DNA from: Congeria kusceri
Taxonomy: Eukaryota > Mollusca > Bivalvia > Myida > Dreissenidae
Direction of reading: 5' to 3'
Assembly: GCA_027627225.1 (NCBI GenBank)
Contig: CM051040.1
Coordinates: forward strand, 25,230,134-25,294,133
DNA length: 64,000 bases
Made by a program: the position numbers and the translations under genes. This document shows positions 1-11,230 of this stretch, in pieces. The notes under the pieces are model-generated. The model was not told where the DNA came from. It searched no databases and was given only the letters and a program-made list of their open reading frames with translations. Each line of letters begins with the position of its first letter. The stretch's first letter is position 1.

Positions 1-2345
1 TCCAAATTTTCTTTCGCCAAACTGAACTCGTTACATCAAAATTCTTCTTATTTTGGCTTTTTTATGGAGTTTTAAGAGGAAAAAGTTGTAGCCAAATAGA
101 ATGTTCTTTAGCCAAATGTGTTAATTTGTAGCCACTGGCTAATTTTGCAAATGGCAGAGTAAGCCTGAATTAGTTCCAGCCAGCATACTGCACTTAATCA
201 AATAAATGACATAATAATTGTGCTTGAAACCATTTTAAACTTATTTAATACTTTATCTTCAATGCAAGAACGTCACATTTTCCCATTATGTACTGACATA
301 GAACACATTAGAAAAACATTTTATGTTTTAATAATATCAACTTAAAGATTATACTTTTAAATTACAGCCCTGATGGTTTTTATTTATCTCGGTGAAAAAG
401 CCTGGGGTCATATCCACAAATCTTCTTACGAAAAATAAAACCTAACTCATATTTAACGGAAAATTTGAAATAATTTTTTCACTGTCAGAATCAATGTTTT
501 ATAACTGATATATGGTTAAATAAGAGTCATAATTATGTTGATTCTTTACCAGTTTAAAACCATTTAAGACAAAACAGACTTGTTATAAACCAGCCACGGA
601 CATAAGAAATTTTATGATTTTTAAGAAATTTAATTAAGTTTTCACTAAGGACCTTTGTGGATAACGCCCCAGGTCATTATTTACAATTATACAAGATACA
701 TTATCCAGAGCATAGTTCTTTCAAAACCCTTGTTGTTTTTTTTATAAACGTCCACTATGCTTCCTTAATGTAATATCTAAGGTTCTAAAATGGTAAACAT
801 TTAATGAAAAATTTCTCAATCATGACTTCCTTCTTGAGAAAAAAAAAATTCTAAATGAAAGAAACAACTGATATACACATATAAAGGACTGATTTAGAAT
901 AATAGAGAAATGTGAAAAGATTTAAGATAAGGCATCAAAATGTGTTAAAAAATTATTAACTATACATTTGTTTTTAACTTTGGTGTCTTGATCAATCTTA
1001 AGTACAAATTAATATTCTGCTAGTATGTAAACATCAACTATTTTGTTTTTCAAAAATATGTTTGATATTTTTATTACAGAAAGGTAACGCATTTGGCATG
1101 CTATTAACATTTCAGTGAGATTAGATATATTGAGCATTTACATACGAAAAATCAAAATCTAGAAATAGGGACCATTTATAATAACAGTACTGTAAAAACA
1201 CATATAAAACCTAATACTAGTCCATATTCATCGCTGGTGTTTCATTCACTTTGACTTTTTAACCATAAAATGCATCCTAAAGTTGCAGTTTCACAGTTTT
1301 GGGCTGTGAGAATTATTTTATAAAACATACTTTTTTTCCTGTTGTATAATATATTTATTGTTTATATTTCAAGGTCTGAAAAGTGTGCATAGTAAAACTT
1401 TTGACAAATATCTCTTGTATTTACAGATCTTTTAACAAACTGTGAAAATGTCCCTTTAAAGATCAGCTGACACATTGAGCATTAAATCGATTTCTAAAAC
1501 AATATATTTCCTTGCGAGTTCGTGACATAGTATAAATAAATAAACTTACAGAACAGCTTGAATTTGTGACATAGAATAAATATAGAAATTTACAGAACAG
1601 CTATGTGTAAAAAATGAGGAAAACCTTCCACTAGAAAATGGCACATCAAATACAACATCCACTTGTAGCCTTTGTAACATCATTTGCTCAAACCAAGGCT
1701 GAGAGCAGAACTAAGGCCAACATTAAAATCATTTTTGTTTGCCACTGCCTACCAACCCCACGAAAAAGTCCTCAAAAACTCAAACGTTTATTCTTTGTAA
1801 AATCAAACTTTTTTTGGATAATTATTCGATTTTCTTAAAAATAAAAGCTTGCTCTTCTTTCATCTTAGTCATTTGCCATTGGGTTAATAAATTATGGTAA
1901 CGGTATCAGCTAGACCCTTGCTTATAATAGGCCATATCAAAATGCAATTCTAATCAGGTTTTATCAAACTTGTGAAAACAACAGGCTGTTTGTCACCATT
2001 CAATGTCTAATTAAAGATGATTGCTAGCAAACTCTTGTTATATCAACAGACACTTGATAATATTATCAAAAGCGATGTCTGTGTCATACGTTATATTTTG
2101 ACGCTAAATGGTCCGTTCATGAATTTGTTTTTTTCCACACAAAACAAAAGTTTGCCTACCTATGTACCCATTACCAGCATCCTTGGGTAGGCAATAGCAA
2201 ACCATTTTTTAAGATTGATCTAATAAGATCCCACCTTGTTCACATCAGCACCATTCTGTACTGTTTGTCAGTAATTAAGCCCTATGACAAACAAGCATGT
2301 TAAAAATGTTTAAAATAATCAACCTAAGACCTAACGTAACCGTTC
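1..2345. other. AT-rich non-coding DNA, 3' flank of CENP-A
   Basis: No coding exon is recognisable on either strand. The part just below position 2346 is presumably the 3' UTR and downstream flank of the minus-strand CENP-A gene. A short inverted repeat (GTTTGCCTACC near 2150 against GGGTAGGCAATAGCAAAC near 2185) could form a hairpin. It does not resemble the replication-dependent histone stem-loop. Confidence 0.5.
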
Positions 2346-2483
2346 TCAGAGGCCAGGTTCATTAGCCCCGCCATGTAGCCGTCGAGCAAGATAGATGTCT
2401 CTGGGCATGATGGTTACCCGCTTGGCGTGGATTGCACACAGATTGGCGTCTTCAAACAGGTGCACCAGGTAAGCTTCTGCAGC
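2346..2483 (-). CDS. CENPA: CENP-A last exon: alpha2, alpha3 and stop
   Basis: Exon of 138 bp with acceptor context TTATTAATTTCCAG and phase 0 entry. The product begins [16 protein letters not shown] and continues [19 protein letters not shown], ending [10 protein letters not shown] and TGA (read at 2348-2346). It joins the previous exon at QE/AA, the position where the H3 family has QEA. Confidence 0.92.
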   Translation of the reverse strand, partial: AAEAYLVHLFEDANLCAIHAKRVTIMPRDIYLARRLHGGANEPGL

Positions 2484-5400
2484 CTGGAAATTAATAACAG
2501 TAATTAATAAACATGGCACAGTCGTTAACTGTAAATGTGTGTGTATTATAATAGCATGTATGGACGCTGTTAAAATAAATCATGTGCAACAATGTAAACT
2601 GTAAAATATATAATATAAATAATATAATTATGCAATAGGAATAATAAAAGAAATAGAAACATGCAATGGAATTTGAAAAGATCTCAAGACTCAACAAGAT
2701 TCTGTGTTTGATAAACACACATGCCCCTGGTTGGTGCTAGATAGCCTATTTCTTAGTCCAAATTAGGTCAAGGTCAAATAATGATTTTGCATGTAATGAT
2801 GTCTACCTCTTTTCCTGCCCCGAGTGCATGTGAATGTAACGATGTGTACCTCTTTTAATGCCCTGAGTGCCTGTGAATGTATGTCTACCTCTTTTACTGC
2901 CATTAGTGCATGTGCATGTAACGATGTCTACCTCTTTTACTGCCCTGAGTGCATGTGAATGCAACTATGTCTACCTCTTTTACTGCCCTGAGTGCATGTG
3001 AATGCAACTATGTCTACCTCTTTTACTGCCATTAGTGCATGTGAATGTAAGTTACGATGTCTACCTCTTGTACTGCCATTAGTGCATGTGAAAGTGAACA
3101 ATGTCTACCTCTTTTACTGCCCTGAGTGCATGTGAATGTAAGTTACGCTGTCTACCTCTTTTACTGCCATTAGTGCATGTGAAAGTGAACAATGTCTACC
3201 TCTTGTACTGCCATTAGTGCATGTGAATGTAAGTTATGATGTCTACCTCTTTTACTGCCATTAGTGCATGTGAAAGTGAACAAAAATGTCTACCTCTTGT
3301 ACTGCCATTAGTGCATGTGAATGTAAGTTATGATGTCTACCTCTTTTACTGCCATTAGTGCATGTGAATGTAAGTTACGATGTTCTACCTCTTGTACTGC
3401 CATTAGTGCATGTGAATGTAAGTTACGATGTCTACCTCTTGTACTGCCATTAGTGCATGTGAATGTAAGTTACGATGTCTACCTCTTGTACTGCCATTAG
3501 TGCATGTGAATGTAAGTTATGATGTCTACCTCTTGTACTGCCATCAGTGCATGTGAATGTAAGTTATGATGTCTACCGCTTTTACTGCCATAAGTGCATG
3601 TGAATGTAAGTTATGATGTCTACCTCTTTTACTGCCATTAGTGCATGTGAATGTAAGTTACGATGTCTACCTCTTTTACTGCCCTGAGTGCATGTGAATG
3701 TAAGTTACGATGTCTACCTCTTTCTACTGCCATCAGTGCATGTGAATGTAAGTTACGATGTCTACCTCTTTTACTGCCCTGAGTGCATGTGAATGTAAGT
3801 TACGATGTCTACCTCTTTTACTGCCATCAGTGCATGTGAATGTAAGTTATGATGTCTACCTCTTTTACTGCCATTAGTGCATGTGAATGTAAGTTACGAT
3901 GTCTACCTCTTGTACTGCCATTAGTGCATGTGAATGTAAGTTATGATGTCTACCTCTTTTACTGCCATTAGTGCATGTGAAAGTGAACAATGTCTACCTC
4001 TTGTACTGCCCTGAGTGCATGTGAATGTAAGTTATGATGTCTACCTCTTTCCACTGCCTGGAGTGCATGTGAATGTATGTCTACCTCTTTTACTGCCATG
4101 AGTGCATGTGAATGTAAGTTATGATGTCTACCTCTTTTACTGCCATCAGTGCATGTGAATGTAAGTTATGATGTCTACCTCTTTTACTGCCCTGAGTGCA
4201 TGTGAATGTAAGTTATGATGTCTACCTCTTTTACTGCCCTGAGTGCATGTGAATGTAAGTTATGATGTCTACCTCTTTTACTGCCCTGAGTGCATGTGAA
4301 TGTAAGTTATGATGTCTGCCTCTTTTACTGCCATTAGTGCATGTGAATGTAAGTTATGATGTCTACCTCTTTTACTGCCATTAGTGCATGTGAATGTAAG
4401 TTACGATGTCTACCTCTTTTACTGCCATTAGTGCATGTGAATGTAAGTTATGATGTCTACCTCTTGTACTGCCATTAGTGCATGTGAATGTAAGTTATGA
4501 TGTCTACCTCTTTTACTGCCCTGAGTGCATGTGAATGTAAGTTATGATGTCTACCTCTTTTACTGCCATTAGTGCATGTGAATGTAAGTTACGATGTCTA
4601 CCTCTTGTACTGCCATTAGTGCATGTGAATGTAAGTTATGATGTCTACCTCTTTTACTGCCATTAGTGCATGTGAATGTAAGTTATGATGTCTACCTCTT
4701 TTACTGCCATTAGTGCATGTAAATGTAAGTTATGATGTCTACCTCTTTCTACTGCCCTGAGTGCATGTGAATGTAAGTTATGATGTCTACCTCTTTTACT
4801 GCCCGGAGTGCATGTGAATGTAAGTTATGATGTCTACCTCTTTTACTGCCCGGAGTGCATGTGAATGTAAGTTAAGATGTCTACCTCTTTTACTGCCCGG
4901 AGTGCATGTGAATGTAAGTTATGATGTCTACCTCTTTTACTGCCCGGAGTGCATGTGAATGTAAGTTATGATGTCTACCTCTTTCTACTGCCCTGAGTGC
5001 ATGCGAATGTAAGTTACGATGTCTACCTCTTTTACTGCCCTCAGTGCATGTGAATGTAAGTTATGATGTCTACCTCTTTTACTGCCCAGAGTGCATGTGA
5101 ATGTAAGTTACGATGTCTACCTCTTTCTACTGCCCTGAGTGCATGTGAATGTAAGTTATGATGTCTACCTCTTTCTACTGCCCGGAGTGCATGTGAATGT
5201 AAGTTACGATGTCTACCTCTTTTACTGCCATCAGTGCATGTGAATGTAAGTTATGATGTCTACCTCTTTTACTGCCATCAGTGCATGTGAATGTAAGTTA
5301 TGATGTCTACCTCTTTTACTGCCATCAGTGCATGTGAATGTAAGTTATGATGTCTACCTCTTTTACTGCCATCAGTGCATGTGAATGTAAGTTACGATGT

Positions 5401-8400
5401 CTACCTCTTTTACTGCCATCAGTGCATGTGAATGTAAGTTACGATGTCTACCTCTTGTACTGCCATCAGTGCATGTGAATGTAAGTTATGATGTCTACCG
5501 CTTTTACTGCCATAAGTGCATGTGAATGTAAGTTATGATGTCTACCTCTTTTACTGCCATTAGTGCATGTGAATGTAAGTTACGATGTCTACCTCTTTTA
5601 CTGCCCTGAGTGCATGTGAATGTAAGTTACGATGTCTACCTCTTTCTACTGCCATCAGTGCATGTGAATGTAAGTTACGATGTCTACCTCTTTTACTGCC
5701 CTGAGTGCATGTGAATGTAAGTTACGATGTCTACCTCTTTTACTGCCATCAGTGCATGTGAATGTAAGTTATGATGTCTACCTCTTTTACTGCCATTAGT
5801 GCATGTGAATGTAAGTTACGATGTCTACCTCTTGTACTGCCATTAGTGCATGTGAATGTAAGTTATGATGTCTACCTCTTTTACTGCCATTAGTGCATGT
5901 GAAAGTGAACAATGTCTACCTCTTGTACTGCCCTGAGTGCATGTGAATGTAAGTTATGATGTCTACCTCTTTCCACTGCCTGGAGTGCATGTGAATGTAT
6001 GTCTACCTCTTTTACTGCCATGAGTGCATGTGAATGTATGTCTACCTCTGTTACTGCCATGAGTGCATGTAAATGTAAGGATATCTACTTCTTTTACTAC
6101 CATGAGTGCATGTGAATGTAAGTTACGATGTCTACCTCTTTCTACTGCCCAGAGTGCATGTGAATGTATGTCTACCTCTTTTACTGCCATGAGTGCATGT
6201 GAATGTATGTCTACCTCTGTTACTACCATAAGTGCATGTAAATGTAAGGATATCTACTTCTTTTACTACCATGAGTGCATGTGAATGTAAGTTACGATGT
6301 CTACCTCTTTCTACTGCCCGGAGTGCATGTGAATGTATGTCTACCTGTTTTACTGCCATGAGTGCATGTGAATGTATGTCTACCTCTTTTACTGCCATGA
6401 GTGCATGTGAATGTATGTCTACCTGTTTTACTGCCATGAGTGCATGAGAATGTATGTCTACCTCTTTTACTGCCATGAGTGCATGAGACTGTAACGCCGT
6501 CTACCTCTTTCTACTGCCATGAGTGCATGAGACTGTAACGACGTCTACCTCTTTCTACTGCCATGAGTGCATGAGACTGTAACGACGTCTACCTCTTTTA
6601 CTGCCATAAGTTCATGTAAATGTGAGGATGTCTTCCTCTTTTACTGCCATGAGTGCATGTGAATGTAAGTTACAATGTCTACCTCTTTCTATTGCCATGA
6701 GTGCATGTGAATGTTTGTCTACCTCTTTAAATGCCATTAATTCATGTTAGAGCAGTCTACATCTTATATTGCCATGAGTGTATACATATCTACTGTATTG
6801 CCACAGGTGTATAATATACCTCTTGTAGTGCCATGAGAACTTACATACCTCTTGTATTGCCATAAGTGTATTCTAGTTCATATTTCTTGTATTGCCATGA
6901 GTGTATAATATACCTCTTGTAGTGCCATGAGAACTTACATACCTCTTGTATTGCCATAAGTGTATTCTAGTTCATATTTCTTGTATTGCCATGAGTGTAT
7001 ACGTACCTCTCGTATTGCTATGAATGTATACATACCTCTTGTATTGCCATGAGTGTATACTTACCTCTTGTATTGCTATGAACTTATACAGGGTGTCTCA
7101 TAATATATGTTACCATTATAAACACATGTTTCATTTTTGGAGTGAATGTGCTATAAATGAAATCAATAACAGCTTCGTACATATAATTAAATTCTATTTA
7201 GTGCGAATATTGTGCAGCATATTTTGCATGTTCTTAAAATAATCAAGTAGGATTTAAGTTCATGCACAGAGCTTGGAGAGGACTTATACACTTTGTCCTT
7301 TACGAATCCCCACAAATAAAAATCCAGCGGACTCAAATCTGGCGAGTGTGGTGGCCACGGGAAAGTCGTCTATAAAGAAATAACCCTGTCTTCAATGTCT
7401 TTTTTGCAGCCAATCAAGGACAACTGCAGAAGTGTGCGGTGTTGCACCATCTTTTGAAACCACATCTTAGAAATGCGTTTTCCTTTTTTCCGTAGTGCTG
7501 GAATAATTTTGCGTTTGAGAACACTGAGGTACCGTTCACTGTTAATGGTTTCAACCGTACCGTCCTCATCTTCAACCGGACAGTCCTCATCTTCAACCGT
7601 ACGGTCCTCATCTTCAACCGGACCGTCCTCATCTTCAAAGAAAAATGGTCCAATTATGCCTTGGGAGCTAAGTGCGGCCCACACAGTTATTTTTTCACTA
7701 TGTAATGATTTTTCGAGATGATAATCTGGTTTTTCATACCCTCAATGATGACAATTTTTCGTGTTCATTGCATGATTTAAATAAAAATGGGCTTTGTCAG
7801 AAAACCACACCAAGTCAATAATACCGGGATTCCCTTTTACCCAATGAGCAAAATGCAATCGACTCTCAATCTCATTGTCTTTGAGATGCTGCATAACAGA
7901 CGTAACATTCTATGTGCACTTGAACGACTTACAGGGTTTGTGATGTCACCCCGTCATTTTCTTACAGACCTCTGTGGAGTTTCTGAAATCGCACACTGAA
8001 TGTCGGCAATAATTCTTTGCTTCTCACAGACTTTGGTCGCCCCGGATTAGAATGACGTCCATCTGCTACTGATCCCCGCTTTTCAAACCGGTCCACAAGT
8101 CGTTTTATTTTCATTATTTAATAACCTCTTCTTATTAGGATGCCTCTTCACCATTTCTCGGATGACTGTTGTTGGGGAAGAAGTTGCATAATAGAGTTAA
8201 ACAATTTCACTCTCAAAACTGCAAGAGGACACCATCCTGAATAACAAGTAATGTCAAATGACGTCGTTTCCTACTATACAACGTCAAATCTTTTCCCGTA
8301 CTATTTGCAGTAAAAAAAACTGTACTCCAAGCCTGATAACATGATGTGTTAATTATAAGTTTCTGTTAATAAATGATGAAATGACAGTTATTTAAAATGA

Positions 8401-9708
8401 TAACAGATGTAATGGGACACCCTGTACTACCTCTTGTATTGTCATGAGTGTATACGTACCTCTTGTATTGTCATGAGTGTATACTTACCTCTTGTATTGT
8501 CATGAGTGTATACTTACCTCTTGTATTGTCATGAGTGTATACTTACCTCTTGTATTGTCATGAGTGTATACTTACCTCTTGTATTGCCATGAGTGTATAT
8601 TTACCTCTTGTATTGTCGTGAGTGTATACTTACCTCTTGTATTGTCATGAGTGTATACTTACCTCTTGTATTATCATGAGTGTATACTTACCTCTTGTTT
8701 TGTCATGAGTGTATACTTACCTCTTGTATTGTCATGAGTGTATACTTACCTCTTGTATTGCCATGAGTGTATACATACCTCTTGTATTGCTATGAATGTA
8801 TACTTACCTCTTGTATTGTCATGAGTGTATACTTACCTCTTGTATTGCCATGAGTGTATATGTACCGCTTGTATTGCCATGAGTTTATAGTATGTACCTC
8901 TTGTATTGCCATGATGGTATATGCTCCTCTTGCATTGCCATGAGTATATAGTATGTACCTCTTATATTGCCAAGTGTATATGTACCTCTTGTATTGCCAT
9001 GAGAGCATGGGCAGTCCAGAAGTGTGGCTTGCCAGGATCGAGCTCCAAACATATCTCCCGAACCTGGCATCATGAACAACAAATCAGAATGTTCATTTAC
9101 ATGCTAAAAGCAAACAGATACCAACAATAAATTAACAGAATAAAATTATAGGTTTATTTATGAAATAATTTGTTGGCTTCTGGAGCTATATTTACATTTA
9201 TAATTGGATCAAAAAATTTATTCCATTGTAAAATTACATACCTGACAATTTCTAAAAGCTTGAATATAAAATTATAAATAATATCTCACAAATATCATCT
9301 TTTTATAATTAGACAAAAATCTAAAAGGTAAAGGGTGCTGCTCAAATGTTGTTTGTTCATTTGTTATAACCATTTAATATTATTTTTGTAAGCTTTCATT
9401 ACATTTCAAAAGAAATTTTATATTTCTTTGTTGACAAGCCCAGAAGGGTGGGGTCCGGTTGAGGGATTTTGAAGTTTGGCAAAAAAAGCAGGATATTGCT
9501 CAGGATCTTTTCCATATTGTATATAAATCAAACATAATACATTACTTGAATTTTTATGCACACGTTTATATATTTTTAATGCCAACACCGAGCCTTACCA
9601 ATCTGAAGAATGGTGCTTTACGAAACAGTAAGTTTGTAGATTTCTGATATTTGCGAATTTCCATCAATGCCCGAGTGCCAGGTCGGTATCTCCTTTTCTT
9701 GGGTGAGC
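2346..9708 (-). CDS. CENPA: CENP-A / centromeric histone H3 variant, three 3' exons (N-terminal exon not found)
   Basis: Centromere-specific histone H3 that replaces H3 in centromeric nucleosomes and seeds the kinetochore. Three minus-strand exons (9708-9599, 8986-9063, 2483-2346) join in phase into about 107 residues of histone fold. In order they give the alphaN start ([18 protein letters not shown]), alpha1 ending in RLVREIC, a long loop 1 with a Trp ([15 protein letters not shown]), alpha2 ([20 protein letters not shown]), loop 2 (KRVTIMP) and alpha3 ([12 protein letters not shown]), then a short NEPGL tail and TGA. From REI to the conserved QE there are 22 residues, as in vertebrate CENP-A and two more than canonical H3. 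With the Trp and the introns, this separates it from replication-dependent H3 and from H3.3. The basic N-terminal tail exon must lie above 9708 and was not recognised, so the start is missing. The last intron is filled with minisatellites derived from its own 5' splice site. Confidence 0.9.
2798..6770. repeat. Large minisatellite (37-47 bp units, roughly 85 copies) derived from a CENP-A exon/donor boundary
   Basis: Tandem array inside the last CENP-A intron. Typical units are 47 bp, with 37-40 bp variants towards 6.0-6.5 kb. On the minus strand each unit reads CTCATGGCAGTAAAAGAG followed by GTAGAC, i.e. LMAVKE plus a GT. This is a close copy of the real exon end CTCATGGCAATACAAGAG with its GT donor. 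The 39 bp variants keep a reading frame ([13 protein letters not shown] repeated), which explains the open frames here; I do not regard them as genes. A block around 3541-4110 recurs about 1,922 bp downstream, so the array also has a higher-order duplication. Confidence 0.92.
6771..7086. repeat. Degenerate boundary repeat, left of the mariner insertion
   Basis: Shorter and more variable copies of the same boundary repeat (TATTGCCATGAG cores with CCTCTTGTA), including a duplicated block of about 87 bp near 6825-6990. It joins the 47 bp array on one side and is interrupted by the mariner-like element on the other. Confidence 0.8.
7089..8424 (-). mobile_element. Mariner-like transposon, decayed
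   Basis: The termini CAGGGTGTCTCATAATAT and the inverted ATGGGACACCCTG lie between TA target duplications at 7087-7088 and 8425-8426. Minus-strand remnants match a mariner-type transposase. A helix-turn-helix/linker part ([20 protein letters not shown]) lies near 8025-8110 and a catalytic-core part ([20 protein letters not shown]) at 7620-7684. The frames are broken between them, so it is not a functional gene. It inserted into the CENP-A-derived satellite, and the same repeat resumes on both sides. Confidence 0.85.
7370..7684 (-). pseudogene. Mariner transposase fragment with an acidic repeat expansion
   Basis: Part of the decayed transposase. It reads [19 protein letters not shown], then four acidic units of 7 residues (EDEDxxV type, 21 bp units at about 7558-7640), then [20 protein letters not shown]. 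The expected family context is a single short FFEDE(N/D)G segment before the NSERY box, so the acidic repeats are an in-frame expansion. The rest after WFQ has lost similarity. Confidence 0.7.
8427..8985. repeat. 29 bp minisatellite of exon end plus consensus 5' splice site
   Basis: About 19 tandem units directly downstream (minus strand) of the CENP-A exon at 8986-9063. The minus-strand unit reads CATGACAATACAAGAG then GTAAGTATACA: the last exon codons followed by a perfect consensus donor. Extending the exon into the array soon meets a stop, so only the first donor gives a full-length histone. Confidence 0.9.
8986..9063 (-). CDS. CENPA: CENP-A exon: alpha1, loop 1 and start of alpha2
   Basis: Exon of 78 bp (26 codons), phase 0 at both ends. 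The acceptor context is TTCATGATGCCAG and the donor is GTACAT. The product starts [16 protein letters not shown] and ends HALMAIQE. It contains the extended loop 1 of the CENP-A targeting domain. The last 20 or so bases of this exon plus the donor are the template of the adjoining tandem arrays. Confidence 0.9.
9599..9708 (-). CDS. CENPA: CENP-A exon: end of N-tail, alphaN and alpha1 start
   Basis: Exon of 110 bp. The acceptor AG lies at 9709-9710 (minus-strand context TTTAAATCCAG) and the donor GTAAGG follows position 9599. It enters with two bases completing a codon and ends in phase 0. The product runs [14 protein letters not shown], then [18 protein letters not shown], then FFRL. This is the H3 alphaN helix with the CENP-A-like PGTRAL entry. 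The upstream exon must end in phase 1. Confidence 0.9.
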
Positions 9709-9808
9709 CTGGATTTAAATCCAAAAAAATAATTTTACAACACACAGAAATGCAATTGTTACAATTGTATGGAAATCATTCTATCATGAAGATAACTCAA
9801 TACCTGAG

Positions 9809-10062
9809 GCGCGTCGTGGGAAAACCGGTCTTAATGCATGAGCATAAAGTGTCGTCCCGGATTAGCCTGTGCAGTCCACACAGGCTAATCCAGGACCGCA
9901 CTTTCCGCTTTTATGGTATTTTCAGTTCAAGGAAGTCTCTTCTACACATAAATCTACTGTAGGCGGAAAGTACCGTCCCGGATTAGCCTGTGCAGACTTC
10001 ACAGGCTAATCAGGGACGACACTTTACGCACATGCATTAAGTCCGGTTTTCCCACGACGCGC
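9809..10062. mobile_element. Palindromic MITE, copy A
   Basis: Ends GCGCGTCGTGGGAAAACCGG and the inverse CCGGTTTTCCCACGACGCGC. Both halves contain an inner palindrome built on GTCGTCCCGGATTAGCCTG and its complement. It lies in a CENP-A intron, just upstream of the exon at 9599-9708. Other copies are at 26971, 31809 and 37929. Confidence 0.85.
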
Positions 10063-11230
10063 CACACCTTTTAAATTAGAATCAGGCCCCACGACTCCAA
10101 ACTCGCTTAAGCTTAATCTTAGTCTTAATCTTAAATATTAAACCGATGGAAATCAAAGCTCAACTGTTACAAGCATTCTCATTGGTCAATATTAAAAATT
10201 TAAAATTTAGACTAAGTTTGAGATTGAATAGTTCAATATTATTCAATATCTGAAACATGTTTGCCACTAACTCTTTATCAGCAAAGGACAAAGGGACCCC
10301 AGTACAAACTGAGATAACTTTTTAAAATACAAAACAATTACATGTTTCATTGTTCTTATAGTTCCCTAGGCCAAAGGTGTGGAAATATCAAAATTGTTTA
10401 CTTGTCCTCAGACAGATTCATAGCAAGATTCAATTTTTTTTGAAACCAAGTCTCTTGTTTAAGAAAAACATACAAAAAATAATACAGTTTTTATTCTCTC
10501 ATGTTTCTAATATATGTTTTCATTAAATAATAAATACAACCAATTTTATATTGATATTTATCCTTCCAATACCGTTCTATGTTATATACTGTTTTTTCAC
10601 AAGTTGACCAGGAATAATAGCATGTTCGGTAACCTTACAATCCGGAAATATATGCTTTTTATGCAGACTTCGTCTTTAAGTAAATAAAGCCACAAAATCA
10701 TGTTAAACAGGCAAAATAATCACTCTTTAAATGCTCTGTTTTCATGAAAAACATATTCTGGTATTGTATTTAACAGCAGTGCTAGTAGTAGTACCCCTTT
10801 TCCATCATATTCGCTCGATTTTTCTAAATTAAACTGAAAAGTATTTCGCTAAAATTGAAATCAAAATAGATTGCTCCACAAGTTTGTAAAGAACAATAGC
10901 GCTGCCGCATATACCAGCCTTAGATGACGCATACATGCCATAATTTTTTGGATCATTTCCGGGACTCTGTCCGCGAATTTCCGGGATTTTTACTGATTGT
11001 CCGGGACATGTAGGAAAGTTAATTATTTTTCCAGATGAGCGTTCTTATTTGGCCGGAAAGTTGTTTTGGTGGGAAAAAGGGGTCTGTGTTTATAACTTTA
11101 TTCCAATCCAAGGCAATGTACTTTTTTCAAGAAAAAAAGTTTTATTGTTAATGTTATAAGTACTCGTAGCAATAAAAATATTCATTCAAATGCTAAAGAT
11201 CGCAAAGTTGTTGCACTACAAAACTTATAT
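10063..11230. other. AT-rich stretch without recognised genes
   Basis: No exon or element is recognised except the left end of a possible inverted-repeat element at 10925. The CENP-A N-terminal exon could lie here or further right, but I see no convincing open, basic segment ending in a phase-1 donor. Confidence 0.4.

Noticed and set aside
5963..6476. Open frames reading [13 protein letters not shown] repeats on the minus strand
   Set aside because: They follow the 39 bp satellite period. The HALMA(V/I)(K/Q)E part is the copied CENP-A exon end, with no start context or family match of its own.
2798..9000. CRISPR-like regular repeats
   Set aside because: Units are contiguous without unique spacers and the genome is eukaryotic: ordinary minisatellites.
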